Assembly: GCA_964441245.1 (NCBI GenBank)
Contig: CAYTVR010000008.1
Coordinates: forward strand, 1-64,000
DNA: 64,000 nt
Origin: JALZUU01 sp964441245
GTDB lineage: Bacteria > Bacteroidota > Bacteroidia > Chitinophagales > Saprospiraceae
Direction: 5' to 3'
Below the pieces are notes generated by a model. That model made no database searches, was not told where the DNA came from, and saw only the letters and a program-made list of their open reading frames with translations. Of this stretch, positions 1 to 8,436 are shown one piece after another (the first letter of the stretch is position 1; each line of letters begins with the position of its first letter). The translations under genes and the position numbers were made by a program.

Positions 1-2
1 AA

Positions 3-2585
3 GGTGAGGTATATGCCATGTCAACCTTATTTACCGCTGCGACACTTTGGGCGGTAATTAAATGGTATAATTTACCAGATAAACCACAAAATGATCGTTG
101 GTTAGTATTCGCTGTCTATCTTGCTGGACTTTCAATGGGCGTTCACCTGTTGAGTTTGTTGACGTTCCCAGCCTTGGCTCTTTTCTATTATTTTAAAAAG
201 TATAAAACACATAGTTTAATTGGTATGGCTGCAGCTGCAGCTATAGGAGTTGCTTTTATCGCTGCCATTCAAACACTGATTATTGTTGGTATTCCTAAGC
301 TTTGGAGTTATATGGAATTGATGATGGTTAATGGGTTTGGTTTGCCTGTTCACAGTGGAATATTTCCTTTGGTTTTAATTATTGCAGCAGTGCTTTTTGC
401 TGGAATTAAATATTCACATCAACGTCAAAATGCGATCCTACAACAGTTGTTTGTAGCAGCAACTTTGGTGGTCTTAGCTTTTTCTACTTTAGGAGTTGTG
501 GTTATTCGAGCAAACGCAGACACACCGATTAACATGAATAGTCCAAGTGATGCGATGCGATTGATTCCTTACCTAAATCGGGAACAATATGGAGAGCGAC
601 CATTAGTAAAAGGACCTCATTTTAATGGACAACCAGAAAGAGTAGACACCGAAGATCGATATGGAGTAGTAGATGGTAAATATGAAATAGTTGATGTAAA
701 AGCTTCTTATGTTTATAACTCCAAAGACAAGATGTTATTCCCTCGAATGGGGCATCAAGATGAAGCCAGAAAAGCATTGTATGCTCGATGGATGGGAGGA
801 AAAAAAGGAAATCCAACACAAGCAGACAATATTTCTTTCTTTTTTAATTATCAGATAAAGTGGATGTATTGGCGTTATTTTATGTGGAATTTTTCAGGAC
901 GTCAAAATGGAGAACAGGGCTTCTTCCCCCAAGATAAAACAAGTGGTAACTGGCTTTCAGGAATTCCGTTTATTGATACCACCATTCGTGGCTTACCGTC
1001 GACAAGTGAAATGCCAGATTCCTTAAAATATAATCAAGCGCATAATAGATATTTTATGCTCCCCTTCATTTTTGGTTTGATTGGCATATTTTTTCATGCA
1101 AAACGAAGATCGAATGATTTCATTGGCCTACTCACACTCTTTATCATTACTGGAATCGGAATCATTGTTTATTCCAATCAACCTCCAAATGAACCGAGAG
1201 AAAGAGATTATGTTTTGGTCGGTTCCTTTTTTACGTATTGTATTTGGATTGGAATGGGCGTATTAGGTATTTTCTCCTTTTTGAAAAGTAGAGTCAATGC
1301 CAATACGGCTGCAATGGTTGCTGTTGCTTTGGTAATGATTGCTCCTATCTTAATGGGAACACAAAACTTTGATGATCATACTCGAAGACACCATTCAGGT
1401 TCGAGAGATTACGCGTCCAACTTCCTTAACTCTTGCGAACCGAATGCTATCATTTTTACTTATGGTGATAATGATACCTATCCATTATGGTATGCACAAG
1501 AAGTAGAGGGCATTCGAACGGACGTAAGAGTCGTTAACTTATCATTGATCGCAGTCGATTGGTACATTGATCAGCAAAGGCGAAAAATTAATGATTCTGC
1601 TCCGATCAAAATGAGCATTCCTCGGACAGCTTATCGAGGAATGAAGCGATCACAGCTGTTTTTCTTATCTGATGATAATCCAGAGAGAGATTTAGCTTCC
1701 GCTGTAAAATTTATGGGAGATGATAATCCATTAAATGTAAGTAGTCGAACTTTAGAAAGTTATGCGCCGACGCGTAAATTCTCCATTCCAGTGAATAAAC
1801 GTAAGGTCATTCAAAATGGAACGGTTTCTATAGCAGATACGGCGAATATAGTTTCCGCTTTAAAATTTACTTTTCCTCGAAAGAGTTATATCCAAAAAGG
1901 AGAATTGGCTTTATTAGATATGGTAGCCTCTAATGCCTTTGAACGACCGATTTATTTCGCAGTGACTTGTCGAGAATCTTCTTTATTAGGATTGGGTGAT
2001 TATTTACAACTAGAAGGCCTGTCGTTAAAGTTAGTGCCGGTCAAAACTAAAGGAGAAGCGCGATATGGAATGGTTGGAAAAGGCCGAGTAAATACCACCG
2101 CTTTCTATGATAACTTTATGAATAAATTCCGTTTCGGAAATTTTGATAAAGAACGTTTATTTGTGGATCGTAGTTATGGACCAAGTGTTCAAACGACTCG
2201 AGTTGCCGTGATGCGTACAGTGGATGCCATGATCAAAAAAGGTGAAAAACAAAAAGCAGTTGAGTTGTTAGATAAATTCTTTGCAGGTTTCCCTCATATG
2301 AATTTCCCATTTGATGCGCACTCTTTATTGTTGATGCAAATGTATTTGGAGGCAGGAGGATCTGATCAAGCTAAACCACATTTGGATACTTTAGCCAAAG
2401 AGACTGCTGATCGGTTAAGATTTTATCGCTCGATGAGCAAAGAGGAATTGAGACGAACAGGATATTCAGGCGATTCAGATACTTATGGTAGCATCATGGG
2501 AGAATTGTTACGGATGTCTACTTCTCCACAAGTGAAAAGTAAGTTTCCAGAATGGGAAAATGAGTTGAAAGGAATGTTTAAATAG
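3..2585 (+). CDS. DUF2723 membrane protein, probable protein O-mannosyltransferase-like (5' truncated)
   Basis: The reading frame is open to the left edge (GEVYAMSTLF precedes the first Met at base 18), so the true start lies outside the window. The N-terminal third is hydrophobic with several membrane segments (for example around residues 30-50, 65-90 and 115-135 from the first Met), followed by a large soluble part with further membrane helices near residues 345-445. The pattern (EVYA, then TLFTAATLWAVIKW, later YGDNDTYPLWYAQ) is that of Bacteroidota DUF2723 proteins, which are placed by similarity with dolichyl-phosphate-mannose protein mannosyltransferases. The C-terminal region is helical and ends in a TPR-like segment. 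The substrate cannot be read from the sequence. rpiB follows 25 bp downstream, so the two are probably co-transcribed. Confidence 0.82.
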   Translation, partial: GEVYAMSTLFTAATLWAVIKWYNLPDKPQNDRWLVFAVYLAGLSMGVHLLSLLTFPALALFYYFKKYKTHSLIGMAAAAAIGVAFIAAIQTLIIVGIPKLWSYMELMMVNGFGLPVHSGIFPLVLIIAAVLFAGIKYSHQRQNAILQQLFVAATLVVLAFSTLGVVVIRANADTPINMNSPSDAMRLIPYLNREQYGERPLVKGPHFNGQPERVDTEDRYGVVDGKYEIVDVKASYVYNSKDKMLFPRMGHQDEARKALYARWMGGKKGNPTQADNISFFFNYQIKWMYWRYFMWNFSGRQNGEQGFFPQDKTSGNWLSGIPFIDTTIRGLPSTSEMPDSLKYNQAHNRYFMLPFIFGLIGIFFHAKRRSNDFIGLLTLFIITGIGIIVYSNQPPNEPRERDYVLVGSFFTYCIWIGMGVLGIFSFLKSRVNANTAAMVAVALVMIAPILMGTQNFDDHTRRHHSGSRDYASNFLNSCEPNAIIFTYGDNDTYPLWYAQEVEGIRTDVRVVNLSLIAVDWYIDQQRRKINDSAPIKMSIPRTAYRGMKRSQLFFLSDDNPERDLASAVKFMGDDNPLNVSSRTLESYAPTRKFSIPVNKRKVIQNGTVSIADTANIVSALKFTFPRKSYIQKGELALLDMVASNAFERPIYFAVTCRESSLLGLGDYLQLEGLSLKLVPVKTKGEARYGMVGKGRVNTTAFYDNFMNKFRFGNFDKERLFVDRSYGPSVQTTRVAVMRTVDAMIKKGEKQKAVELLDKFFAGFPHMNFPFDAHSLLLMQMYLEAGGSDQAKPHLDTLAKETADRLRFYRSMSKEELRRTGYSGDSDTYGSIMGELLRMSTSPQVKSKFPEWENELKGMFK

Positions 2586-2610
2586 AAAATCAACTGCTAA
2601 ACCATATCTT

Positions 2611-3051
2611 ATGAAAGACAAAACGATTGTTGTTGGTGGAGATCATGCAGGTTTTTTATATAAAAAAAACATAATTAAAAAACTAGAAGATGCGGGTTAC
2701 GAAGTAAAAGATATGGGGACTGATTCTACGGATTCTGTTGACTACGCAGACTATATTCATCCACTTGCAGAATGGATAGAGGGAGGTAAGTCACCATTAG
2801 GAATTATCATTTGTGGATCTGGAAATGGAGTGGCGATGACTGCTAATAAACATGCAGGGATACGAGCAGCTATTTGTTGGAATGAAGATTTAGCAGCTTT
2901 GGCCCGACAACATAATGATGCGAACGTATTATCGATACCAGCTAGATTTGTGAGCGAAGAATTAGCAGAGAAAATGGTAGATGTCTTTCTAAGTACTGAT
3001 TTTGAAGGAGGAAGACATGCTCGGCGAGTAGACAAAATTGCTATTTGTTAA
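2611..3051 (+). CDS. rpiB: Ribose-5-phosphate isomerase B
   Basis: The 146-residue protein matches the usual RpiB/LacAB length. It would interconvert ribose 5-phosphate and ribulose 5-phosphate in the non-oxidative pentose phosphate pathway, in the cytoplasm. Diagnostic segments are GGDHAGF near the N-terminus, the CGSGNGVAM motif whose Cys is the enolisation base in the family, the following NKHAGIRAA segment, and RQHNDANVL, which carries the phosphate/ring-opening His. The gene starts 25 bp after the DUF2723 gene and is followed by a strong hairpin with a T tract at 3081-3125, so it probably ends that operon. LacA/LacB-type sugar isomerases share the fold, but the CGSGNG motif fits RpiB well. 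Confidence 0.93.
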   Translation: MKDKTIVVGGDHAGFLYKKNIIKKLEDAGYEVKDMGTDSTDSVDYADYIHPLAEWIEGGKSPLGIIICGSGNGVAMTANKHAGIRAAICWNEDLAALARQHNDANVLSIPARFVSEELAEKMVDVFLSTDFEGGRHARRVDKIAIC

Positions 3052-3080
3052 TAGTTAGATACCTCAAAAAGAATAAATTT

Positions 3081-3125
3081 AAAATGGATCAAAAAAGTGG
3101 CACAACATCTTTTTGATCCATTTTT
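3081..3125 (+). terminator. Rho-independent terminator after rpiB
   Basis: A 15-bp perfect stem (AAAATGGATCAAAAA paired with TTTTTGATCCATTTT) with a 14-nt loop lies 30 bp after the rpiB stop and ends in T residues. Confidence 0.8.
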
Positions 3126-3155
3126 AGATATTGTAGATGTTTTAAATAATTTGAG

Positions 3156-4784
3156 ATGAAAAAGAATTCCTTTTTATTAATGTTGTTGCTTTTGGTCATG
3201 AATCAAGTATTGATTGCTCAAAGCCCAGTTGTTGTAGAGGAAGCAGTTAAAGCTAATATTGAAAAACCAGAAATTGATGTACTTTCTTTAGCGAATACGA
3301 TTACTGCAGATGACATGAGAAGCCACTTGACGATACTGGCGTCTGATGAATATGAAGGACGGGAAACGGGGACTAAAGGAAATGATAAGGCGGCAGCTTA
3401 TATCGCTAAACAATTTGAAAAATATGGATTGCCACCCGTTGGAGATGATAACACCTATTACCAAAATGTGATGTTTACCTGGAGTATGTGGGAAGATGTT
3501 GGGATGACGATTAACGATCAAACTTATCGCCATAAAAAAGACTTTGTTACTTTTCCTACTCGAAATAGCCACCAGGCTGCTATTGAAACCAATGAAATTC
3601 TGTTTTTGGGATATGGGATTGATGATGCAAAGTATAGTGATTATAAAGGAGTCAATGTAAAAGATAAAGTATTGCTGATCTACAAAGATGAACCTGTTAG
3701 AAAAAATGGAATTTCAAGAATTACGAATACGACCGATTTATCGGAATGGTCTACTGATTGGACGAAAAAACTGAAAGTAGCGCATCAAAAAGGTGCTAAA
3801 GCTGTTTTGATCATTGATCATGAAATTCAAAAAATGCTGGCAGAATCTTTAAAGTTTTTGATTGGACCTCAAATTACTTTAGGTAAAATGGATGACCCCG
3901 CAAGCACTTATGCGAATAGTTGTTACATTTCCACGACAGTGGCCAAACAAATTATTGGTAAACAATATAAAAAAGTGATCAAGGCTCGAAAGAAAATTAC
4001 CAAAAGAGGAAAAGCAAGAAATGTAAAACTGAAATGCAATTTTAAATTGGTCCAAGCGAAAGATGAAAAAAAATTAGTAGGAAATAATGTCTTGGGATAT
4101 ATAGAAGGATCAGATGAAAAATTGAAAAAAGAAATTGTGGTGGTGTCGGCTCATTATGATCATCTTGGAAAACAAGGTGAGGCGATCTACAACGGAGCAG
4201 ATGATAATGGTTCAGGAACGACTACTGCAATCGAAGTAGCACAAGCTTTTTCCGAAGCAAAAAAAGAAGGAGTCGGTCCTCGTCGAAGTGTATTAGTGAT
4301 GCTTCTTACTGGCGAGGAAAAAGGATTGTTAGGGTCAAAGTATTATACGGAAAAACCAATCTTCCCTTTAGAAAATACAATTGCAGATATCAATGTTGAT
4401 ATGGTCGGTCGAGTAGATCGAAAATATGAAGAGAATCCAAATTATATTTATGTGATTGGTTCGAATCGATTGAGTACAGAGTTGCATAACATTAATGAAG
4501 AGGTAAATGAAAAGTACACTAAGTTGACTTTGGATTATACGTACAATGCAAAAGATGATCCCAACAGATACTACTATCGATCCGATCATTATAACTTTGC
4601 AGAAAAAGGAATTCCCGCTATCTTTTATTTTAATGGAACGCATGCGGATTATCACCGACCTTCAGATACCGTAGAAAAAATTAATTTTGAAAAAATGGAA
4701 ACGATTGGTCGCCTTGTTTTTCATACCGCATGGGAATTGGCGAATAGAGATAAGCGCATTGAGGTTGATGTGCTTGATAAGTAG
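3156..4784 (+). CDS. Secreted M28 family zinc aminopeptidase with PA-type insert
   Basis: The 542-residue protein starts with a signal peptide (MKKNSFLLMLLLLVMNQVLIAQ), so it is exported. The peptidase M28 metal ligands are visible in order: VSAHYDHLG (His, about residue 333), NGADDNGSGT (bridging Asp), LLTGEEKGLLGS (general base Glu plus ligand Glu), NVDMVGR (Asp), and GTHADYHRPSD near residue 498 (His). The part before it, roughly residues 120-300, carries a protease-associated-like region typical of Bacteroidota M28 proteins. It should release N-terminal amino acids from peptides in the periplasm or outside the cell. The specificity is not readable. The gene stands alone between the rpiB terminator and its own terminator at 4826. 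No T9SS sorting domain is visible at its C-terminus. Confidence 0.9.
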   Translation: MKKNSFLLMLLLLVMNQVLIAQSPVVVEEAVKANIEKPEIDVLSLANTITADDMRSHLTILASDEYEGRETGTKGNDKAAAYIAKQFEKYGLPPVGDDNTYYQNVMFTWSMWEDVGMTINDQTYRHKKDFVTFPTRNSHQAAIETNEILFLGYGIDDAKYSDYKGVNVKDKVLLIYKDEPVRKNGISRITNTTDLSEWSTDWTKKLKVAHQKGAKAVLIIDHEIQKMLAESLKFLIGPQITLGKMDDPASTYANSCYISTTVAKQIIGKQYKKVIKARKKITKRGKARNVKLKCNFKLVQAKDEKKLVGNNVLGYIEGSDEKLKKEIVVVSAHYDHLGKQGEAIYNGADDNGSGTTTAIEVAQAFSEAKKEGVGPRRSVLVMLLTGEEKGLLGSKYYTEKPIFPLENTIADINVDMVGRVDRKYEENPNYIYVIGSNRLSTELHNINEEVNEKYTKLTLDYTYNAKDDPNRYYYRSDHYNFAEKGIPAIFYFNGTHADYHRPSDTVEKINFEKMETIGRLVFHTAWELANRDKRIEVDVLDK

Positions 4785-4825
4785 ATCCTAAATTTTTTCT
4801 ATCATTGGAGTGGAAAACCTAAAAC

Positions 4826-4863
4826 AAAAAAGGCAATCAGCATTAATGCTGATTGCCTTTTTT
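4826..4863 (+). terminator. Perfectly palindromic terminator after the M28 peptidase gene
   Basis: The 38-bp sequence is a perfect inverted repeat (arms AAAAAAGGCAATCAGCAT and its complement) ending in six T. Being symmetrical, it can stop transcription from either side. It also marks the left border of the repeat array that begins 13 bp later. Confidence 0.85.
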
Positions 4864-4875
4864 GTTTTTAAAATA

Positions 4876-5066
4876 GTGAGTATTGAGACCAGTCTTACCC
4901 CCCAATGAAACTGGTCTCACTCACAATTTAAAGTCATTACTGACCTTAAAGATCTTTGCTATATTTTCTCCCTATATCATTTTGTACTAATCATACAATA
5001 CTAGAGGGGATCGTATGAGGGGGTGAAAAGCAAAAATCATATTTTTAGCTAGTTCAATTTTTTTTT
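4876..5066 (+). ncRNA. Candidate structured RNA, array unit 1
   Basis: Hairpin 1 pairs GAGACCAGT (4885-4893) with ACTGGTCTC (4910-4918), and an outer GTGAGT/ACTCAC helix encloses it. Hairpin 2 can form as CATAC (4992-4996) with GTATG (5013-5017), or as ATAC/GTAT around the loop TAGAGGGGATC. Hairpin 3 is AAAAT-cat-ATTTT, and the unit ends in a run of nine T. The plus strand is preferred because the T run lies at its 3' end. A promoter is not evident. The RNA nature is an inference from pairing alone. Confidence 0.6.
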
Positions 5067-5258
5067 GTGAGTATAGGAACCAGTTTTACCCCCCAATGAA
5101 ACTGGTTCCACTCACAATTTAAAGTCATTGCTGACCTTAAAGATCTTTGCTATATTTTCTCCTTATATCATTACGTGTACTAATCATATTGTACTAAAGA
5201 GGGGTATGTACAAGAGGGGAAAGCAAAGAATCTTATCTTTTAGTATTTCAATTTTTTT
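5067..5258 (+). ncRNA. Candidate structured RNA, array unit 2
   Basis: Hairpin 1 is GGAACCAGT (5076-5084) with ACTGGTTCC (5101-5109). Compared with unit 1, two positions differ on both arms and pairing is kept. Hairpin 2 is TTGTAC (5189-5194) with GTACAA (5208-5213) around a loop containing AGAGGGG, a different stem sequence from unit 1 in the same place. Hairpin 3 is AAAGA with TCTTT, followed by a T run. Confidence 0.6.
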
Positions 5259-5341
5259 GTGAGTATTGAGACCAGTCTTACCCCCCAATGAAACTGGTCT
5301 CACTCACAATTTAAAGTCATTGCTGACCTTAAAAGATCTTT
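5259..5341 (+). ncRNA. Candidate structured RNA, array unit 3 (cut by assembly gap)
   Basis: The first hairpin is identical to that of unit 1 (GAGACCAGT/ACTGGTCTC with the CCCCCC loop), and the conserved linker follows. The sequence then enters the 100-N gap, so the rest of the unit is not seen. Confidence 0.5.
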
Positions 5342-5441
5342 NNNNNNNNNNNNNNNNNNNNNNNNNNNNNNNNNNNNNNNNNNNNNNNNNNNNNNNNNNN
5401 NNNNNNNNNNNNNNNNNNNNNNNNNNNNNNNNNNNNNNNNN
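5342..5441. other. Scaffold gap (100 N) inside the repeat array
   Basis: Exactly 100 N, a conventional placeholder for a gap of unknown size. The flanks are both array sequence (end of unit 3, inside of a later unit), so an unknown number of units is missing. Any reading frame drawn across it is meaningless. Confidence 0.95.
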
Positions 5442-5620
5442 AATGAAACTGGTCTCACTCACAATTTAAAGTCATTGCTGACCTTAAAAGATCTTTACAA
5501 TATTTCTCTCTCCTATATCATTACTTGTACTAATCAAGAACGTATTAGAGGGGATTATACGAGGGGTTCATGTAAAGATCATATCTTTCGATATTTCAAT
5601 CTTGTTAAGACAATTAGCAG
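5442..5620 (+). ncRNA. Candidate structured RNA, last full-type array unit (5' part in gap)
   Basis: It begins inside the loop of hairpin 1 and keeps the right arm ACTGGTCTC and the linker. Hairpin 2 is CGTAT (5541-5545) with ATACG (5557-5561) around TAGAGGGGATT, a third stem sequence that still pairs. Hairpin 3 is AAAGAT-cat-ATCTTT. The unit then drifts away from the consensus and lacks the long T run of units 1 and 2. Confidence 0.5.
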
Positions 5621-5686
5621 GCCAACTTTTCTGATACTTGATCTATAAATTGGAAAAATCACTTTTGATTTCTTTTCTGCAAAATA

Positions 5687-5765
5687 GTGAGTGTTGGGAC
5701 CAGTCTTACCCCCCAATGAAACTGGTCCCACTCACCATTTAAAGTCATTACTGACCTTAAGTCTT
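5687..5765 (+). ncRNA. Candidate structured RNA, 3'-truncated terminal unit
   Basis: Only hairpin 1 and the linker remain. The stem is GGGACCAGT (5696-5704) with ACTGGTCCC (5721-5729), again a compensated change relative to units 1 and 2. The AAAATAGTGAGT before it also precedes unit 1, so both array ends share the same border sequence. Confidence 0.45.
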
Positions 5766-5956
5766 AAATATCTTAAAGCATTAAATCAACTGTACTTATT
5801 TTAAGAATGAATTCTTATTTTTTACAATTCTTATTAGTGCTTATAAAGTCATTTTTTTGAGGGTAAATTATCCAAAAGAAGAGATTTAATTTTCTATATC
5901 TAGTAGTCTTATCTCGCTTTGTTTAATCGTTATAGTTACTTTCAATAACTATGCCA

Positions 5957-6205
5957 TTAGGATAAACTCATATACGATGAATCTTGTTGTATTAATGGCG
6001 TCTTTATTGACTTTTCCTGTGATTTCAAATCCATCAACTGATTATAAGCTTTCTTATATTCAGTATAATCTGAGTACTCCATTTGAGCTGTTTTATTTTT
6101 TGATTCATCTTGAACCAAAATCTGAAAACACAACTGATTATTTTTGTAATAAAACTTTGTAATCAGATACTGAAGATGGTCTGTTTTTTTTGTGATATCC
6201 TTCAT
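5957..6205 (-). CDS. Small hypothetical protein next to the repeat array
   Basis: An 82-residue frame starts at the internal Met of a longer open frame (MKDITKKTDHLQ) and reads like a real soluble protein, with alternating charged and aromatic residues (ITKFYYKNNQLCFQILV, then EYSDYTEYKKAYNQLMDL). No family is recognised. It faces the array and lies head to head with htpG, from which it is separated by about 250 bp. The upstream extension in the same frame (to 6331) is less protein-like, so the inner start was chosen. It could also be a chance frame. Confidence 0.4.
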   Translation of the reverse strand: MKDITKKTDHLQYLITKFYYKNNQLCFQILVQDESKNKTAQMEYSDYTEYKKAYNQLMDLKSQEKSIKTPLIQQDSSYMSLS

Positions 6206-6457
6206 GGTGATAATTTTACGTTGTACGGGGAGGGTTATTGCAAGAATGAGGCCACTTAGCAATGAGTAGTAGCAGTTTTTATAAAAATATTGTGACAGAA
6301 ATTCGGATGATATATAGAGAAAATGGAACATATTTCAGTCAAATCGGACTTCTGATTCTAGCCTAGTCCTAAAAGCAGTCAATATGGCAGGAAAAAATGA
6401 GGTGGCACATGGTTTGAACGATACATTACGTAAATTTTTTAACCAAAAGTAATTGAT
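6206..6457. other. Intergenic region upstream of htpG
   Basis: About 250 bp of AT-rich sequence between the small leftward frame and htpG. No convincing heat-shock inverted repeat (CIRCE type) or other operator was seen. The htpG promoter must lie here but could not be placed. Confidence 0.4.
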
Positions 6458-8320
6458 ATGCAAAAGGGTAAAATATCCGTACAAACGGAAAACATTTTTC
6501 CAATCATTAAGAAATTTCTCTATTCTGATCAAGAAATTTTCCTTCGAGAGCTGATTGCGAACGCTGTAGATGCTACTTCAAAATTGAAAACTTTATCGTC
6601 CAGAGGTGACATTAAAGGCGAGATTAATGACACAAAAATTGAGGTGATCATTGATAAGGAAGGTAAAAAAATTACCATTCGAGATCAAGGAATCGGGATG
6701 ACAGATAAAGAAGTAGAGAAATATTTGAACCAAGTCGCCTTCTCTAGTGCAGAAGATTTTATTAAAAAATATAAAGACGAAGCGAGTATCATTGGTCATT
6801 TTGGACTGGGATTCTATTCTGCGTTTATGGTGGCCGATCAAGTAGAAGTGATTTCTAAGTCTTATAAGAAGTCATCGGGTGTTAGATGGGTATGTAAAGG
6901 AGATCCAGAATACGAAATAGAAAAGCATACGAAAAAGACTAGAGGAACAGATGTGATCCTTCATGTGAGTGACGATGCGACTGAGTTTTTGGAAAATGGA
7001 CGAATTGAAACGCTTTTAAATAAGTATTGTAAGTTCCTTCCAATTGAAATTAAATTTGGAACACGTACAGAAACGACTTACGAAGGCGAAGGTGATGATA
7101 AAAAAGAAATCAAAACGGAAGTTGATAATATCATCAATAATCCAAAGCCAGCTTGGAAAAAAAGCCCAAGAAGTTTAAAAGACGAAGATTACAAAGCATT
7201 TTACAATGAATTGTATCCGCATAGTCAACCACCTCTTTTTTGGATTCACCTGAATATAGATTTCCCATTCGATCTGACCGGAGTACTTTATTTCCCGAAG
7301 TTGAATAATAACGTAGAAGTTTCTAAAAATAAAATTCAATTATATAGTAATCAGGTATTTGTAACGGATGATGTAAAAGAGATTGTACCAGAATTTTTGA
7401 CTTTATTACATGGAGTTATTGATTCACCAGATATTCCTTTAAATGTGTCTCGAAGTTATCTGCAAAGTGATAAAAACGTAAAAAAGATCACCGGATACAT
7501 TACGAAGAAAGTAGCAGAAAAATTAGCGAATATCTTTAAAAAGGACAGAGAAGGTTTCCAATCTAAGTGGAAAGATTTGGGTGTCTTTGTGAAGTATGGA
7601 ATGCTTTCTGAAGAAAAATTTTATACCAAAGCAGTCAAATTCGTATTACTATCGAATACGGAAAATGAATTCTTTACCATTGAAGAATACAAAGAAAAGA
7701 TCAAAGCGACTCAGACCGATAAGCATGATAAAATGATCGCGATCTATACGAATAACCCAACGGAACACGATAGTTTTATCCAAGCTGCGAAAAACCGAGG
7801 TTATGATGTATTAGAATTTGATACCGTGATAGATAATCACTTTATACAACACCTAGAAAGTAAATTGACTGATCTTACTTTTGTTCGAGTGGATTCAGAT
7901 GTGGTGGATAATCTAGTGCAGAAAGACGAGGAAAAGGATTCTGTACTAAGCGAAAAAGAACAAGAAAAGGTAAAAGCACTTTTTACTAGTCAAGTAGAAA
8001 AAGATGGTGGAACGATTGTCATGAAAGCGCTTTCTCCTGAGGATATGCCGATCATGATCACTAAACCTGAATTTATGCGTCGAATGAAAGAGATGCAAAT
8101 GATGCAAGGCATGCAGATGGAAGGAATGCCGGAATATTTCAATGTAGTGATCAATACCAATCATGAATTGATTGGTGGAAAGTTGATGAAAATGAAAAAA
8201 GCCGAAAAGAAAGATGCGTTTGCAAAACACCTTTATAACTTAGCTTTGTTAAATCAAGGTATGTTGAAAGGAGCAGATTTGACTAAATTTATCAAGAACA
8301 GTATTGATTTTCTTACGTAA
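6458..8320 (+). CDS. htpG: Molecular chaperone HtpG (Hsp90)
   Basis: The 620-residue protein is a full-length bacterial Hsp90, an ATP-driven cytoplasmic chaperone dimer. The N-terminal GHKL ATPase motifs are present: ELIANAVDA (family Asn and Asp), DQGIGM, and IGHFGLGFYSAF (lid glycines), then RGTDVILHV. The middle domain carries the catalytic-arginine region (LNVSRSYLQSD), and the C-terminal dimerisation domain is present without the eukaryotic MEEVD tail. A Met-rich stretch near residue 550 (MKEMQMMQGMQMEGM) is a client-contact-like loop. The start ATG is at the conserved N-terminus (MQKGKISVQTENIF). A terminator follows at 8343, and the next gene converges from the right. Confidence 0.97.
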   Translation: MQKGKISVQTENIFPIIKKFLYSDQEIFLRELIANAVDATSKLKTLSSRGDIKGEINDTKIEVIIDKEGKKITIRDQGIGMTDKEVEKYLNQVAFSSAEDFIKKYKDEASIIGHFGLGFYSAFMVADQVEVISKSYKKSSGVRWVCKGDPEYEIEKHTKKTRGTDVILHVSDDATEFLENGRIETLLNKYCKFLPIEIKFGTRTETTYEGEGDDKKEIKTEVDNIINNPKPAWKKSPRSLKDEDYKAFYNELYPHSQPPLFWIHLNIDFPFDLTGVLYFPKLNNNVEVSKNKIQLYSNQVFVTDDVKEIVPEFLTLLHGVIDSPDIPLNVSRSYLQSDKNVKKITGYITKKVAEKLANIFKKDREGFQSKWKDLGVFVKYGMLSEEKFYTKAVKFVLLSNTENEFFTIEEYKEKIKATQTDKHDKMIAIYTNNPTEHDSFIQAAKNRGYDVLEFDTVIDNHFIQHLESKLTDLTFVRVDSDVVDNLVQKDEEKDSVLSEKEQEKVKALFTSQVEKDGGTIVMKALSPEDMPIMITKPEFMRRMKEMQMMQGMQMEGMPEYFNVVINTNHELIGGKLMKMKKAEKKDAFAKHLYNLALLNQGMLKGADLTKFIKNSIDFLT

Positions 8321-8342
8321 GTGAAAATCAAATTCCTATAAG

Positions 8343-8379
8343 AAAAAGGGCGCAACGGATCTTTCCATTGCGCCTTTTG
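8343..8379 (+). terminator. Terminator after htpG
   Basis: The stem GGCGCAACGGA pairs with TCCATTGCGCC (one mismatch) around a short TCTT loop. It is flanked by A-rich sequence on the left and TTTTG on the right, between the convergent htpG and TPR genes. Confidence 0.7.
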
Positions 8380-8436
8380 TTTTGGCATTTTCCTTATATG
8401 AATCTTTTATGTTTTCTATACTTTTAAAAAATGCCA

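Larger units (their letters stand above)
4876..5765 (+). repeat. Tandem array of ~190-bp units with covarying hairpins
   Basis: At least five units are visible: 4876-5066, 5067-5258, 5259-5341 (cut by the gap), 5442-~5620, and a last one at 5687-~5765 that has only the first part. Unit length is 191-192 bp where complete. Each begins with GTGAGTRTW followed by a 9-bp stem around a conserved C-rich loop, then a conserved linker (AAAGTCATTRCTGACCTTAA), a second hairpin with an AGAGGGG loop, a third small hairpin, and a T tract in units 1 and 2. No reading frame is kept between units. The stems change on both sides at once between units, which points to selection on RNA (or single-stranded DNA) structure rather than on sequence. 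Confidence 0.88.

Noticed and set aside
5266..5469. Open frame running across the N gap in the array
   Set aside because: It exists only because N codons contain no stop. The repeat is non-coding and its frames are not kept between units.
4876..5765. CRISPR array
   Set aside because: Units are about 190 bp and similar along their length; there are no short identical repeats separated by unique spacers and no cas genes.
4876..5765. Integron attC sites
   Set aside because: The paired hairpins lack the core-site sequences (GTTRRRY type), no gene cassettes lie between units, and no integrase is present.
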